DNA of 48,485 nucleotides from the NCBI GenBank assembly GCA_938002665.1, contig CALLAE010000003.1, forward strand, positions 1 through 48,485. Reading direction: 5' to 3'. The notes beneath the pieces were generated by a model. That model did no database searches. It was given only the letters and a program-made list of their open reading frames with translations, and had not been told where the DNA came from. This DNA is from an uncultured Saprospiraceae bacterium (lineage in GTDB: Bacteria > Bacteroidota > Bacteroidia > Chitinophagales > Saprospiraceae). The position numbers were made by a program, and so were the translations under genes. Position 1 is the stretch's first letter. The number at the start of each line of letters is the position of its first letter. Shown piece by piece: positions 16,335 through 25,700 of this stretch.

Positions 16335-17684
16335 TCAATGTCCTGCCTCTACTACTAAGTCCTCTGCTCCATGCGTTAATCGCTTAAGTGGTTTCAGTAA
16401 TAGGAGTACAATTATTCCCACTGCAATTGTAAAAAAGAATACACCAGTGAAAACTGCTTTCTCTCCTGCTCCTTCAGCACTCTGACCTATAAGTCCTGCA
16501 AGCTTGTTCCCTAGACCCGTTGCAGCAAAGTAAGCACCCATCATAAAGGAGGCATACTTAACTGGAGCTAGCTTGGTTATAAATGATAGGGCTACAGGGG
16601 AGGCACATAATTCTCCAATGGTATGAAAGAGATAGGCAAATACTAACCAGTACATAGCAGAAGAACCTGTTGCTTCATACTGCTCTGCAGCAAAGCGCAT
16701 AAACAAGAAGCCTATACCCATGATGATTATTCCGATGGCCATCTTAAAAAGCGATGAGCCTTCCTTACCTTTCAATTTGTACTTGTACCAAAATCCTGCT
16801 ACAGCAGTTCCTAGTGTGATGATGAAGAAAGCATTTACAGACTGAAACCACGATGCTGGGACTTCCCAGCCCATAAGCATTCTGTCCGTTTTCTGATCTG
16901 CATAAATATTCATAAGTCCGCCAGCCTGCTCGAAGGCGCCCCAGAATACAATGATTAGTAGAAAAGATAAAAACATGACAAGCATTCTATCTTTTTCAAT
17001 TTTAGTGAGCGGCCTATTCATGTGCTCCTTGTCAGGATTATCATCTGATCCGATATAGTCTCCGACACCTACCAGATACTTCTGTCCCCACATGAAGACA
17101 AGCATCCCTATCAGCATCCCGATACCTGCTAGACCAAAACCATAATGCCATCCCACCTTTTCTCCGACGTAGCCCACAATCAGACTGGATAAAAAGGCAC
17201 CTACATTGATTCCGATATAAAAAATTGTAAAACCCTTATCTCTTCTTTCGTCTCCTTGCTTATACAGGCCCCCTACCATAGTAGAAATGTTAGGCTTAAG
17301 TAAACCTACTCCAAGTATGATAAAACCTAGACCTGTATAAAATGCCCAGTCTTGAGTTATGGCCAGAATACTATGCCCGAGCACAAGTATGAAGCCTCCT
17401 AATAGAACTGATTTTTTTTGCCCTATCAGTTTATCTGCAATCAGACCTCCAGGAATAGACATGACATATACTAACATCGTATAAGTCCCATAGAGGCTTA
17501 ACGCTTCTCCTGTGGACCAACCCAAACCGGGGTTTGCATCCATCGTTTTAGTAGTGATATAAAGTACCAGAATGGCTCTCATACCGTAGTAAGAAAACCG
17601 CTCCCACATTTCTGTGAAGAAGAGGACATACAGTCCCATAGGATGCCCAAATAACTGAGGCTGATTATCAAGATTGCTATTCAT
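16335..17684 (-). CDS. POT-family proton-coupled oligopeptide transporter (short form)
   Basis: A 449-residue paralogue of the downstream gene, with the same EMWERFSYYGMRAILVLYI signature near residue 25, 'FYIGINVGAFLSSLIVGYVGE' (split signature) and FWGAFEQAGGLMNIYA. It should import di- or tripeptides with protons. It lacks the two-helix insert of its neighbour: 'TDRMLMGWEVPASWF' is continuous here. At 449 residues it approaches a minimal 12-helix MFS protein, shorter than most POT members (about 460-580). It is the first gene of the pair. A purine-rich TAGGAGA lies about 28 bases upstream of the ATG. The 512-base spacer upstream presumably holds the promoter. Confidence 0.93.
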   Translation of the reverse strand: MNSNLDNQPQLFGHPMGLYVLFFTEMWERFSYYGMRAILVLYITTKTMDANPGLGWSTGEALSLYGTYTMLVYVMSIPGGLIADKLIGQKKSVLLGGFILVLGHSILAITQDWAFYTGLGFIILGVGLLKPNISTMVGGLYKQGDERRDKGFTIFYIGINVGAFLSSLIVGYVGEKVGWHYGFGLAGIGMLIGMLVFMWGQKYLVGVGDYIGSDDNPDKEHMNRPLTKIEKDRMLVMFLSFLLIIVFWGAFEQAGGLMNIYADQKTDRMLMGWEVPASWFQSVNAFFIITLGTAVAGFWYKYKLKGKEGSSLFKMAIGIIIMGIGFLFMRFAAEQYEATGSSAMYWLVFAYLFHTIGELCASPVALSFITKLAPVKYASFMMGAYFAATGLGNKLAGLIGQSAEGAGEKAVFTGVFFFTIAVGIIVLLLLKPLKRLTHGAEDLVVEAGH

Positions 17685-18196
17685 TATATTGGAATTCGAT
17701 TAGTCTCCTAAAATAGAGAAATAGAAAGAAGATTGGCGTTATAGGACAATTAAATGTTGAGGTAATCCATATATAGCAAACATTCCTAAAGCGTAGAAGA
17801 CCAAAAGACTGTACTTATAGTAAAGGAGAGGGGTAGAAATGAGAAAGCATAGTCACGATTCAGGGGTAAGTTGGTTTAATACATTCGAAAATCCTAGCCT
17901 TAGATAATACTTATTCCTTACTCTGAACTTAAATGCAACTATGCTATTCTGGCTTTTATGAGACTTAATAATCACAATTTAGGATTTCTTAACTAAATAA
18001 AAAAGGTAAATATCATATTACATATTATTACCAAACGTCTGTTTAATTCTTAGATCCATACATTATAAAGAATTTCTATTAAGAAAATAGTAAATATTAC
18101 AAAACTTATGATGGCACAAAATGTGCGATTTTGCTCTCTCTGGCTTATCTGATAGCTCACTCTTCAGATAGACGTACATGTACCTATGCGGGAGGC
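17685..18196. other. 512-base intergenic region, no gene seen
   Basis: An AT-rich spacer between two minus-strand genes. No reading frame of convincing composition is present on either strand; the longest is a 38-codon minus-strand frame starting within 18170-18185. Small symmetric elements are present: GCACA/TGTGC around 18115-18125, TATCTGA/TCAGATA around 18148-18170 and the palindrome GTACATGTAC at 18174-18183. None has a T run typical of a terminator. The left part must carry the promoter of the POT transporter pair, but I cannot pick out a convincing -33/-7 Bacteroidota promoter. Confidence 0.5.
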
Positions 18197-19009
18197 CTAA
18201 GGGGTCGAGAAAGCAGGGCTATGCTTAAGACCCTTGGCAGAATAGAGGACGGCCTTTACGGAGCCTACTGTGATAGGCGATTCTATCAGCAGAGGTAAGC
18301 GATTACCATCAGCAGAAACCCAGATATCCATCAGATCACCCTCGGAAAAAACATAACCGTCGATTAACTCAGGTTGTAAGTGGTAGGTATCTAGCTTGCC
18401 TAGGTCTTTTATCTTCTTCTTTGTCTTCCCTAGACAGTTAATGTTGAGACTGAAGAGTTCCTTATCAAAAAAGAGATCTAGTGGAATCTGATGACCTTTA
18501 GTAAAAGTCTCCACTGGCTGTGTTCGGAGATGATAGATCGCCGAGACCATATCATGCACAAGCCTATCCAGTTCAAATGGGAAGGCCTTAGCTGTTGCTT
18601 TTGTCTTTCCGAAATACTCAACAAGTTCCTGCTGCTGCTGATCAAAGGAGATACTGTCAAATCTTAGGTAATTGCCTTCGTGTATGTCCCGCTTAAAAGC
18701 GTAGGGATATAAACTGCCTTTATCGACCTCACTGATAAAGTAATCCCTCACCTTAAAGACCTTATCATAACTACTGAAGGTTTGTCCCGTCGCTCTGAAT
18801 TCCAATCTATCGTCTCGCTCATATACTTCAAACTTTACCTCTCCAGCAGGTAGCCATATAAAGCCCCAGTTATAATAGACCGTATAGATGATTTCTTCAC
18901 CGTCTTGATAAGGCAACTTTTCCCAGTCTACTTCTTGCGACTGCAAGGTACACAAGGAACAAAGCCACAACGCTGGGAGTAGTAGAAATGCAAAACTCGA
19001 TTTAGACAC
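18197..19009 (-). CDS. DUF3108 domain-containing periplasmic protein
   Basis: The 270-residue product has an N-terminal signal sequence (FAFLLLPALWLCSLCTLQSQ) followed by a β-rich domain opening 'LPYQDGEEIIYTVYYNWGFIW', then '..AGEVKFEV'. This opening, 'F..GE.L.Y.v.wg...aG.a...v', is typical of DUF3108, a periplasmic β-sandwich family of unknown function. It is often found near cell-envelope genes. The start is GTG at 19009, overlapping the end of the UPF0104 membrane gene by 8 bases, so the two are translationally coupled and may act together at the envelope. The C-terminus 'VGSVKAVLYSAKGLKH' closes the domain normally. Confidence 0.8.
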   Translation of the reverse strand: MSKSSFAFLLLPALWLCSLCTLQSQEVDWEKLPYQDGEEIIYTVYYNWGFIWLPAGEVKFEVYERDDRLEFRATGQTFSSYDKVFKVRDYFISEVDKGSLYPYAFKRDIHEGNYLRFDSISFDQQQQELVEYFGKTKATAKAFPFELDRLVHDMVSAIYHLRTQPVETFTKGHQIPLDLFFDKELFSLNINCLGKTKKKIKDLGKLDTYHLQPELIDGYVFSEGDLMDIWVSADGNRLPLLIESPITVGSVKAVLYSAKGLKHSPAFSTP

Positions 19010-19958
19010 TTTCCGTTTTTCTAATGAGAATAAAATATAATCCCACTAACGCAGGTATGCTCAAGTTAATTACCCATATGACCATAGATGACAAAACATT
19101 AACGACTTCATTGATCTCAAGGTTAGATAAAATGATCAGTGCAACTCCTGTCCTAGCGAAAAAAGATGCGACTGGAGGCAAGGGTAATAAAGATTGTAAA
19201 AAAAAGATCATACTAATGTGGCAAAACAATAGCCACCACAATGCGTCCACTCCACAAAATCTTAGGATCAATATATACTGGAACGAATAGACAAGGAATC
19301 TTAATGCTGCCAACATCATCATCTCGAGTTGTACTTGCCATCTGAATTCTATACCCACTAGTCCTTCCATCTTGCTTGCTACCCACTCTATCTTCGTCAC
19401 TAAAGAAATCACCTTGGATAGATTCAGAAACGACAAGAGCAGAATAGCGAAGACAGTTGTCGCCAAGTACATGATCAGTTCATAACTCAGACCTTCAAAA
19501 TCAAACTGCCTAAACACCAGAGCAAAACTCAAGCCCCCTATCATCAAAGTCACTAGTAACTGAGATAGGCTAGATAGAAAAGTAGCTACAATAGTCTGGC
19601 CATAGCGCTCCTTACTCACCTTAATCATTCTCCCCGCATATTCCCCTACTCTGGCAGGTGTCATGAGTCCTAAAGTAATTCCGCTCATTACAGATACGAA
19701 ACTATCCTTGAGACTTATGACTGCATAGGAGTCCATCCCTATCTTCCACTTATAGGCTTCTATCAGCCAGTTAGGAATGACCATAAGGATAGCTAGTACT
19801 AAACAGATCCATCCCTTTAGAGAATAGTCCAGCCTGACCTTCCTTATGAGAGAGGTGAAATCTCTTTCTACAAAAAGAAAATTAATGATACTTCCCAGCA
19901 AGGCAATGACCAGCAAAACCTTAAAAATGGAGAAGACAAAATTTTTAGTTGCTTGCAA
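19002..19958 (-). CDS. UPF0104 / lysylphosphatidylglycerol-synthase-type membrane protein
   Basis: A 318-residue inner-membrane protein with about eight helices and the motif 'GITLGLMTPARVGEYAGRMIK' near residue 95. This matches the conserved 'P.r.GE..r...l' segment of the LPG-synthase transmembrane (UPF0104, DUF2156-associated) family. In MprF this module flips or builds aminoacyl-phosphatidylglycerol; stand-alone versions such as this one, without the C-terminal synthase, are mostly uncharacterised and thought to handle lipids. The start is read as TTG at 19958, the first workable codon before the first helix. It overlaps the DUF3108 gene downstream by 8 bases. Divergent from ruvC, with a 93-base spacer. 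Confidence 0.82.
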   Translation of the reverse strand: MQATKNFVFSIFKVLLVIALLGSIINFLFVERDFTSLIRKVRLDYSLKGWICLVLAILMVIPNWLIEAYKWKIGMDSYAVISLKDSFVSVMSGITLGLMTPARVGEYAGRMIKVSKERYGQTIVATFLSSLSQLLVTLMIGGLSFALVFRQFDFEGLSYELIMYLATTVFAILLLSFLNLSKVISLVTKIEWVASKMEGLVGIEFRWQVQLEMMMLAALRFLVYSFQYILILRFCGVDALWWLLFCHISMIFFLQSLLPLPPVASFFARTGVALIILSNLEINEVVNVLSSMVIWVINLSIPALVGLYFILIRKTESV

Positions 19959-20051
19959 TGGAGCTATTATATTAAGATGGTTGCAAACTCAACCAAATAA
20001 TTAAATATCATATTACTATTATCCTTAATTTGAACTCTCAAAGCTAAGCAT

Positions 20052-20609
20052 ATCAAAGCAACAAAAATCATAGGGGTAGATCCCGGTACAAATATTCTAG
20101 GCTATGCCATTTTAGATATCCAGGGAAAAAAACCTGTTGTACAAGACCTAGGTGTCTTAAAACTCGGCAAGTATGGAGATCACCAAACCAAGCTCAAGGA
20201 AATCTTTCTACAACTGCAAGAAATCATAGAGACTTACCTGCCTACCCATATGGCTATAGAGTCGCCATTCTTTGGAAAAAATGTGCAGTCTATGCTCAAG
20301 CTAGGCAGAGCACAAGGTGTCTCCATGGCGGCGGCTATGACGATGGGCTTAGATATCATAGAATACTCCCCCAAAAAGATCAAACTATCTATAACTGGTA
20401 GTGGTAACTCTTCTAAAGAGCAAGTGGCAGCCATGCTGAAAAGCATGTTAGAGTTTAAGGTGACAGAACATTATCTGGATGCAACTGATGCCTTAGCCAC
20501 GGCGCTATGCCATTATCACCAACTCTCACATGGTAGTATGAAAGCAACTAAAACGACCAACTGGAAGAAATTTCTCAAAGAAAATCCTAACCGTATAAAA
20601 TCCTACTAA
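20052..20609 (+). CDS. ruvC: Crossover junction endodeoxyribonuclease RuvC (non-canonical start)
   Basis: RuvC cuts Holliday junctions symmetrically after RuvAB branch migration. All four acidic catalytic residues are present: D10 in IIGVDPGTNILGYAI, E70 in AIESPFFGKN, and D143/D146 in YLDATDALATAL, spaced as in E. coli RuvC (7, 66, 138, 141). An in-frame TGA stands at 20031, and between it and the IIGVDPG motif there is no ATG, GTG or TTG. The best start is ATC at 20052, giving M-K-A-T-K-I-I-G-V-D, a normal RuvC N-terminus of 185 residues. The first in-frame ATG (20250) would remove the first catalytic Asp. A sequence error is the alternative. The gene converges on the HIT gene with a 3-base gap. 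Confidence 0.92.
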   Translation: MKATKIIGVDPGTNILGYAILDIQGKKPVVQDLGVLKLGKYGDHQTKLKEIFLQLQEIIETYLPTHMAIESPFFGKNVQSMLKLGRAQGVSMAAAMTMGLDIIEYSPKKIKLSITGSGNSSKEQVAAMLKSMLEFKVTEHYLDATDALATALCHYHQLSHGSMKATKTTNWKKFLKENPNRIKSY

Positions 20610-20612
20610 GGC

Positions 20613-21014
20613 TTATCCTGCTGCAATAAAAGATGAGATCTTTGCGGCAATGCTTGCCATCTCCTCGCTTCCTAATTTTAGCTTAGGTCTGGTAATATCA
20701 AACTGACTTTCTTGCTCGAAAGGCAGGAGATGCAGATGAGCATGGGGCACTTCAGTTCCTATAACCATAACCCCCACCCGCTTGCAAGGGATAGCTTTTT
20801 CTATGCCTAGCGCAACCCTTTTAGCGAAGATATGCAGCTTAGCAGTAGTGTCATCACTGAGGTCATAGAGATAATCTACTTCTTCTTTAGGGACCACAAG
20901 TGTATGGCCTTTCATGAGCGGATTGATATCGAGAAAGGCATAACAGTGCGCATCTTCAGCAATCTTGTAAGAGGGAATTTCACCATTGATAATCTTAGTG
21001 AAGATACTGGCCAT
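20613..21014 (-). CDS. HIT-family hydrolase
   Basis: A 133-residue histidine-triad protein with the catalytic motif PHAHLHLLPF (H91, H93, H95) near the C-terminus and the N-terminal 'IFTKIINGEIPSYKIAED' typical of HinT-like members. These enzymes hydrolyse nucleotide phosphoramidates or dinucleoside polyphosphates. The C-terminus runs about 30 residues past the triad, longer than minimal HinT. The start ATG overlaps the greA stop by one base (TAATG), so it is translated by coupling from the greA message. The substrate cannot be deduced. Confidence 0.92.
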   Translation of the reverse strand: MASIFTKIINGEIPSYKIAEDAHCYAFLDINPLMKGHTLVVPKEEVDYLYDLSDDTTAKLHIFAKRVALGIEKAIPCKRVGVMVIGTEVPHAHLHLLPFEQESQFDITRPKLKLGSEEMASIAAKISSFIAAG

Positions 21015-21487
21015 TACTTTATATAGATTTCTAGAATCTCAAATTCTATCTGCCCGCCTGGAGTAGAAATCGCTGCCACTTCACCTACCTTCTTACCTAG
21101 CAGACCTTGGCCTATCGGAGAGTCTACAGATATCTTTTTTTCTTTGAGGTTGGCTTCGGCCTTGGAGACAAGCGTATAGCTGATTTCCTTATTTACTTTC
21201 TTGTTGAGGAGTCTGACCGTAGAAAGAATAGTTACTTTGGAAGTGTCTAGCTGAGACTCATCTAAGATTCTAGCATCTGACATGATTTTATCCAGTTCAC
21301 TGATCTTAGCTTCTAGCATTCCTTGAGCATCTTTAGCTGCATCGTATTCGGCATTCTCAGAAAGATCGCCTTTTTCTCTTGCTTCTGCGATTGCTTTGGC
21401 AGCCTCTGATCTTCCTTTACTCTTTAGCTCTTGTAACTCCGCTTTCAGCTTGTCATATCCCTCCTTGGTCATATAATTATATGCCAT
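21014..21487 (-). CDS. greA: Transcription elongation factor GreA
   Basis: The 157-residue product is a complete GreA. An N-terminal coiled coil carries the acidic tip 'EKGDLSENAEYDAAKDAQ', which reaches the RNA polymerase active site and stimulates cleavage of backtracked RNA. The FKBP-like C-terminal domain is recognised by 'SPIGQGLLGKKVGEVAAIST'. It is followed by the HIT gene with a one-base stop/start overlap. Upstream is the terminator of the TonB/T9SS operon, so greA should have its own promoter in the 50-odd bases between. This is the canonical factor, in contrast to the divergent GreA-like protein at 14027-14482. Confidence 0.97.
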   Translation of the reverse strand: MAYNYMTKEGYDKLKAELQELKSKGRSEAAKAIAEAREKGDLSENAEYDAAKDAQGMLEAKISELDKIMSDARILDESQLDTSKVTILSTVRLLNKKVNKEISYTLVSKAEANLKEKKISVDSPIGQGLLGKKVGEVAAISTPGGQIEFEILEIYIK

Positions 21488-21536
21488 AGTTGTAAGATTT
21501 TATATTGCAAAAAATTAAGGTGTTATTAAACAGAAA

Positions 21537-21561
21537 ACGCTTCTACCAAAGGTAGAAACGT
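21537..21561 (-). terminator. Terminator of the TonB receptor / T9SS protein / PorV-like operon
   Basis: On the minus strand ACGTTTCTACC-TTT-GGTAGAAGCGT forms an 11-bp stem with one G-U pair and a 3-base loop, followed by TTTTCTGTTT. It lies about 65 bases past the stop of the PorV-like gene and before greA, ending the operon. Confidence 0.8.
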
Positions 21562-21627
21562 CTCTTATTTATCATTAAAAGTACTATTTTATTCAAATAG
21601 TTCCCTCATTCTAGAGTCATAGCTCTA

Positions 21628-22704
21628 TTAGAATATTAGTCTTACAGAAAAATTATGTGTTCCCTTAAATGGATCAGTGGCTCTATAAGCATAATCTATT
21701 CCTATTCTCTTACTCCCTGCTTGGTTAAATGGTAACTCCACAGAAGCACCACCCGCTAAGCCAGTATAGAGGTTATCTTGGTCAGTAGCTACAGTACCTA
21801 TTGCTTGCTTGTAAGCAGCTCTTAGGGTGAACATTCTACCAAACATTGCCTCTAGCCCTACACCTATCTGATCCCTAGAAAAGGCATTAGATGTAAAGTT
21901 AGCTACTGCTCTAAGCACAACATTTTGATCTAACGCATTGCCTTCAGCATCTATCTTTCTTCCAAAGAAAAAGTCATAACTAAGACCGATGTTCAATAAT
22001 GATGGCATCTCAAATTTCTCTGATCTCTGAGAAACTGTAAGCTCTACTCCTTCAGTTGTTGTTGTTTTGAAAGAAAGACCCTCACCATTAAAGCTCATTG
22101 CTGAACCTACATTTCTGAGTGATATGCCTAATCTGAAATTATCTTTCTCCCCAGCAACATATTGTACACCAGCATCGATGGCAAACCCAAAAGCACTTAC
22201 GTTAGACAATGATTCTGATACGCCTCTTACGAGTAAGCCTACAGAAATTTTATTATCATACATGTAGGAATACCCTAAGCCAATATTGAAAAACGATGGC
22301 GAAAATACACCTCCAGTACCATCTGGAGAATTCGTTGTAGTAATAGGAATATCTCCAAAATCAGTCGCCACAATGGTTACACCAAAGGCGCCATTAGTGC
22401 CTAACTTGTTACCAAAGCCAAAAGCATTGAGATTAACATCAGAACCAGAATACAATCTAGTATTAGCAATAACTAGTTCTTTACCAGATAATCTAGAAAG
22501 ACCTGCTATGTTAAGTCGCATAGCTTCTATACCCGTAATAGTAGAGGTATTCAAAGAATGCAAGCCTGCGCTCTTAGCCCATGGATTAAGCAATAGTTCT
22601 GCTGCTCCAGCCTCACCCTGCCTATCAGGGTTTCCTGCAGACACTACACTGAGGGAAGCGAGCATTACAAAAACTACAATTGAATATTTATATAAAAGTT
22701 TCAT
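21628..22704 (-). CDS. PorV/PorQ-family outer-membrane β-barrel protein
   Basis: The 358-residue product has a signal peptide (about 1-23) and the opening 'GAAELLLNPWAKSAGLHSLN', then 'GIEAMRLNIAGLSRL', the hallmark start of the PorV/PorQ (FadL-like) barrel family. Alternating amphipathic β-strands continue to the end, which closes in 'NFSVRLIF', a terminal aromatic as expected for an outer-membrane barrel. PorV in the type IX secretion system binds sorting domains of cargo at the outer membrane and carries it to the attachment complex. This copy is not beside porU but is the third gene behind a TonB receptor and a T9SS-sorted giant protein, so it may be a dedicated partner of that cargo. It starts 30 bases after that gene. 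Confidence 0.85.
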   Translation of the reverse strand: MKLLYKYSIVVFVMLASLSVVSAGNPDRQGEAGAAELLLNPWAKSAGLHSLNTSTITGIEAMRLNIAGLSRLSGKELVIANTRLYSGSDVNLNAFGFGNKLGTNGAFGVTIVATDFGDIPITTTNSPDGTGGVFSPSFFNIGLGYSYMYDNKISVGLLVRGVSESLSNVSAFGFAIDAGVQYVAGEKDNFRLGISLRNVGSAMSFNGEGLSFKTTTTEGVELTVSQRSEKFEMPSLLNIGLSYDFFFGRKIDAEGNALDQNVVLRAVANFTSNAFSRDQIGVGLEAMFGRMFTLRAAYKQAIGTVATDQDNLYTGLAGGASVELPFNQAGSKRIGIDYAYRATDPFKGTHNFSVRLIF

Positions 22705-22734
22705 AATTCGTTTTTTTTAGATTCATCAAGTTTC

Positions 22735-25700
22735 TTATAATCCTGATGGATCAAATTTCCTATTAACACCAAACCATTTTAGTGTTCTCTGCTCTCCAAG
22801 ATCCGGTGCATCTACATGTATCAGATAGACACCACTCGCTACAGGGATACCTGCAATATTTTCAAGATCCCATTCTATGGCTGAGGTGGTTTGAGAATTG
22901 ATAACACCTGGATTAGCTCCATCTCTCTTTATAGTCCTTTCATCTCTATTGAATTGCTTGATGAATTTTCCATCTAGTGAGTAGATTGTTACAATGGCTC
23001 TATCTGGAAGATTGGTGATCTTGACTGTCTTAGTAAATTGATCCAACTCATAAGCAGAATATGCGTAGTAAGGGTTAGGAGAAACATTTACATTGGCAAG
23101 AGCACCTTCATATTCATCCTGCGTAAGATCTACAGACTCTTTGCCTTGTATCTCAAACTCATAGACAGGTAATCCGCCCAATTCTCCATCAACTATGTCA
23201 CAATTGTTAGCAGAAAAACTAAGATCAAACTGAGTTTCCTTGTTATAAGGTTTGTTAACTCTCAACTTAATAGTGACATCTGAAGGAACAATTCCTTCTT
23301 CATAACTGAGAATAGATGATCCTTGAGCTAAGTAACTCATAGAACACCAGGTAATAGATTTGTAGATATCTCGTTTTGCAAAGAATGGGATTGCAGCGGT
23401 GGCTAATTCATTGCCAAAAGCACTACATCCATCATATTCCTCTCTGGTCACATAGATAAAGTGTTGCCCGCCTAGGAAAGTATTCTGAACAACTTCTGAT
23501 AGATCATTATTAATTGTAGAACTTAAAAAATCATCCGTAGGATTATACAACATATCATTACCGATAGCAAAACGTAAAGGCGTCTCATTATAAGTTGTAT
23601 CTATTCTTACAAAATTTCCTACATCATTGAAAATAGAATCTAGACTCTCTACATTTCTTGCTCTAGAGTAACTAGAGTTAAAGGCTCCATTTTCACCAAA
23701 GAATAGGTTCAGTCTTTTTCCTGTTTCCACATCGATAGCATAACCAGGGAACCAACTATATCCTGTCTTTCCTACGTCTCCAGAAATACCGTCATAAAGG
23801 TCTTCTATATAGTTAGAGGAATTAGGGTCATTTCTGTCTCCTACATTGTCAGCGTTACCATTTTTATCTACTGATGGTAAGTCTTTAATTCCTAGCATTT
23901 GTAATGGTTGGTCAGAGATATAAAACTCACTTCCTGTTTCCACTACCATACACCTAGACCACTTATCCTTATCAGAAGTCATCACGATGTCTACATTTCC
24001 TATATTGACAATTACATTACGTTGTCCTATCGGTCTTATCTCTTCTTGGTTTGCTCCGCTCTCATTCCATGCTGGAGTGATATAAGGCACATCAAAATCT
24101 TTTTGAGCTGAAGAACACAACATAAATGGATACCAGTAACCATCACCTAGATTAGTAAATCTACCTAATGGATCAGTAGCGGCTGCTTGAGGATCTATAT
24201 CCGGCTCATCAGTTAACATGAAGTCATAGATTTCTCTTCCTATTGCACCCAACTGAGGTAGATTAGGAGCTTCATCTTGTAAGGCTTCATACCATCTGAT
24301 CGCATCATCACCCTCATATTCTATAGTAGCCGCAAGGGCACCATTGTTATTATCAAGTGCCGTGCCTGCAGTATTGGCCTGAAGTATATTGAGAGATATG
24401 CCATACTCAGGAACAAGCTGTTCGTTGATCGTATTGATATCAGTATCTGATTCGAATACAGTACCATCATCTAGATTAGTCAGTCTCCATCGAGTATTAT
24501 CTTCTAGTGCACACAGTGGTCCGCTGTCGTGGTCACCTAATATTTCTAACTGGAACTTTCCATCTCTTACTTCTAGAGGATTATAGACTTTTACATCTAT
24601 CGGTCCTGCACCTTCTTTGTATCTGATCTGGCTATTGTTCCCTCCTTCGTCTGGAAAATCTCCACTCAGAATAAGATCATGCATATCGTCATCCATGTCT
24701 ATGATATTGCCTCCTACTCCGACACCTCTTATTCTAGTAATTTTCACACCATCACCATATTGTGCATTCAGTCCTTCGTAGACTATCGGCCTTGGTGTTA
24801 CTGTGTAGGTTCTTACATTTCCTCTACCTTCTAGATAAGGTCTTGCTTGTGAAAGCGTGGAATTATTAGGGTTGAATTTTTCGAACTCATTATGTGCATA
24901 GGCAAGTGCCATGTAATAGTACTTCTTATGGTTGATCAGTCTAGAATCTCCAGCAGCAAATATATCTCTTGTCAGTCTGAAGGTGTTTTGGATTCCAGCA
25001 TCACGACCGGACACCATGAGCTCCGGCGTCCAGATAAAATCTGTGTTACCAGTCACTGATGCATTAGGATCGCTGGAACTGGTCCAGTTATATATTTCTG
25101 TTATACCATTGTTGACATCTACCTGTGCTACTATTCTTGCTTTGTCTATATCATCTAATTCCTGAGGAGAAACATTAGGTCCAGCCAATTGGAAAATCTT
25201 ATAACCTTCAAAAACATACAGTCTGTCTTCTGGATCAAGAAACATAGGTGAAAAGACATCAGTCTCCATATAGCTGTAGTTTCTATTATTAGATTCTATC
25301 TCGTCATTATGTAGTACCAAAATAATTTCTTGATCTAGAGCTACCGGACATACTGTCGGTGCATCTGGACCATCTACAATATCAAAACAGTTATCAAACA
25401 AGTTCTGAGCTATATCATCAGCTGCTGTCAACTTTCTGATATCAGGACATGGATAATTGACATCTGGCACCCATACTGCTCCTATAATTAGCTCATTTAC
25501 AGCGCCAGGCTGTAGTAAGAAAGGACCTGAGGCTTGTATCGTTCTTCTATCACCTGCAAAAAGTGGACCTCCATCTTCTCCTGTACACATAGACCATCCA
25601 TTAGGATCATTAGGTTCATCAGGGAAAGCATATCTGGTAAAGTCAGTACTTCCGGGATTAAATCCATCACCACCTACGGTAAGAGGTGACTGGTCTAGCC

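Noticed and set aside
18060-18190. A 38-codon minus-strand frame in the 17685-18196 spacer
   Set aside because: It has no hydrophobic or domain pattern, no visible start signal and too short a length to trust.
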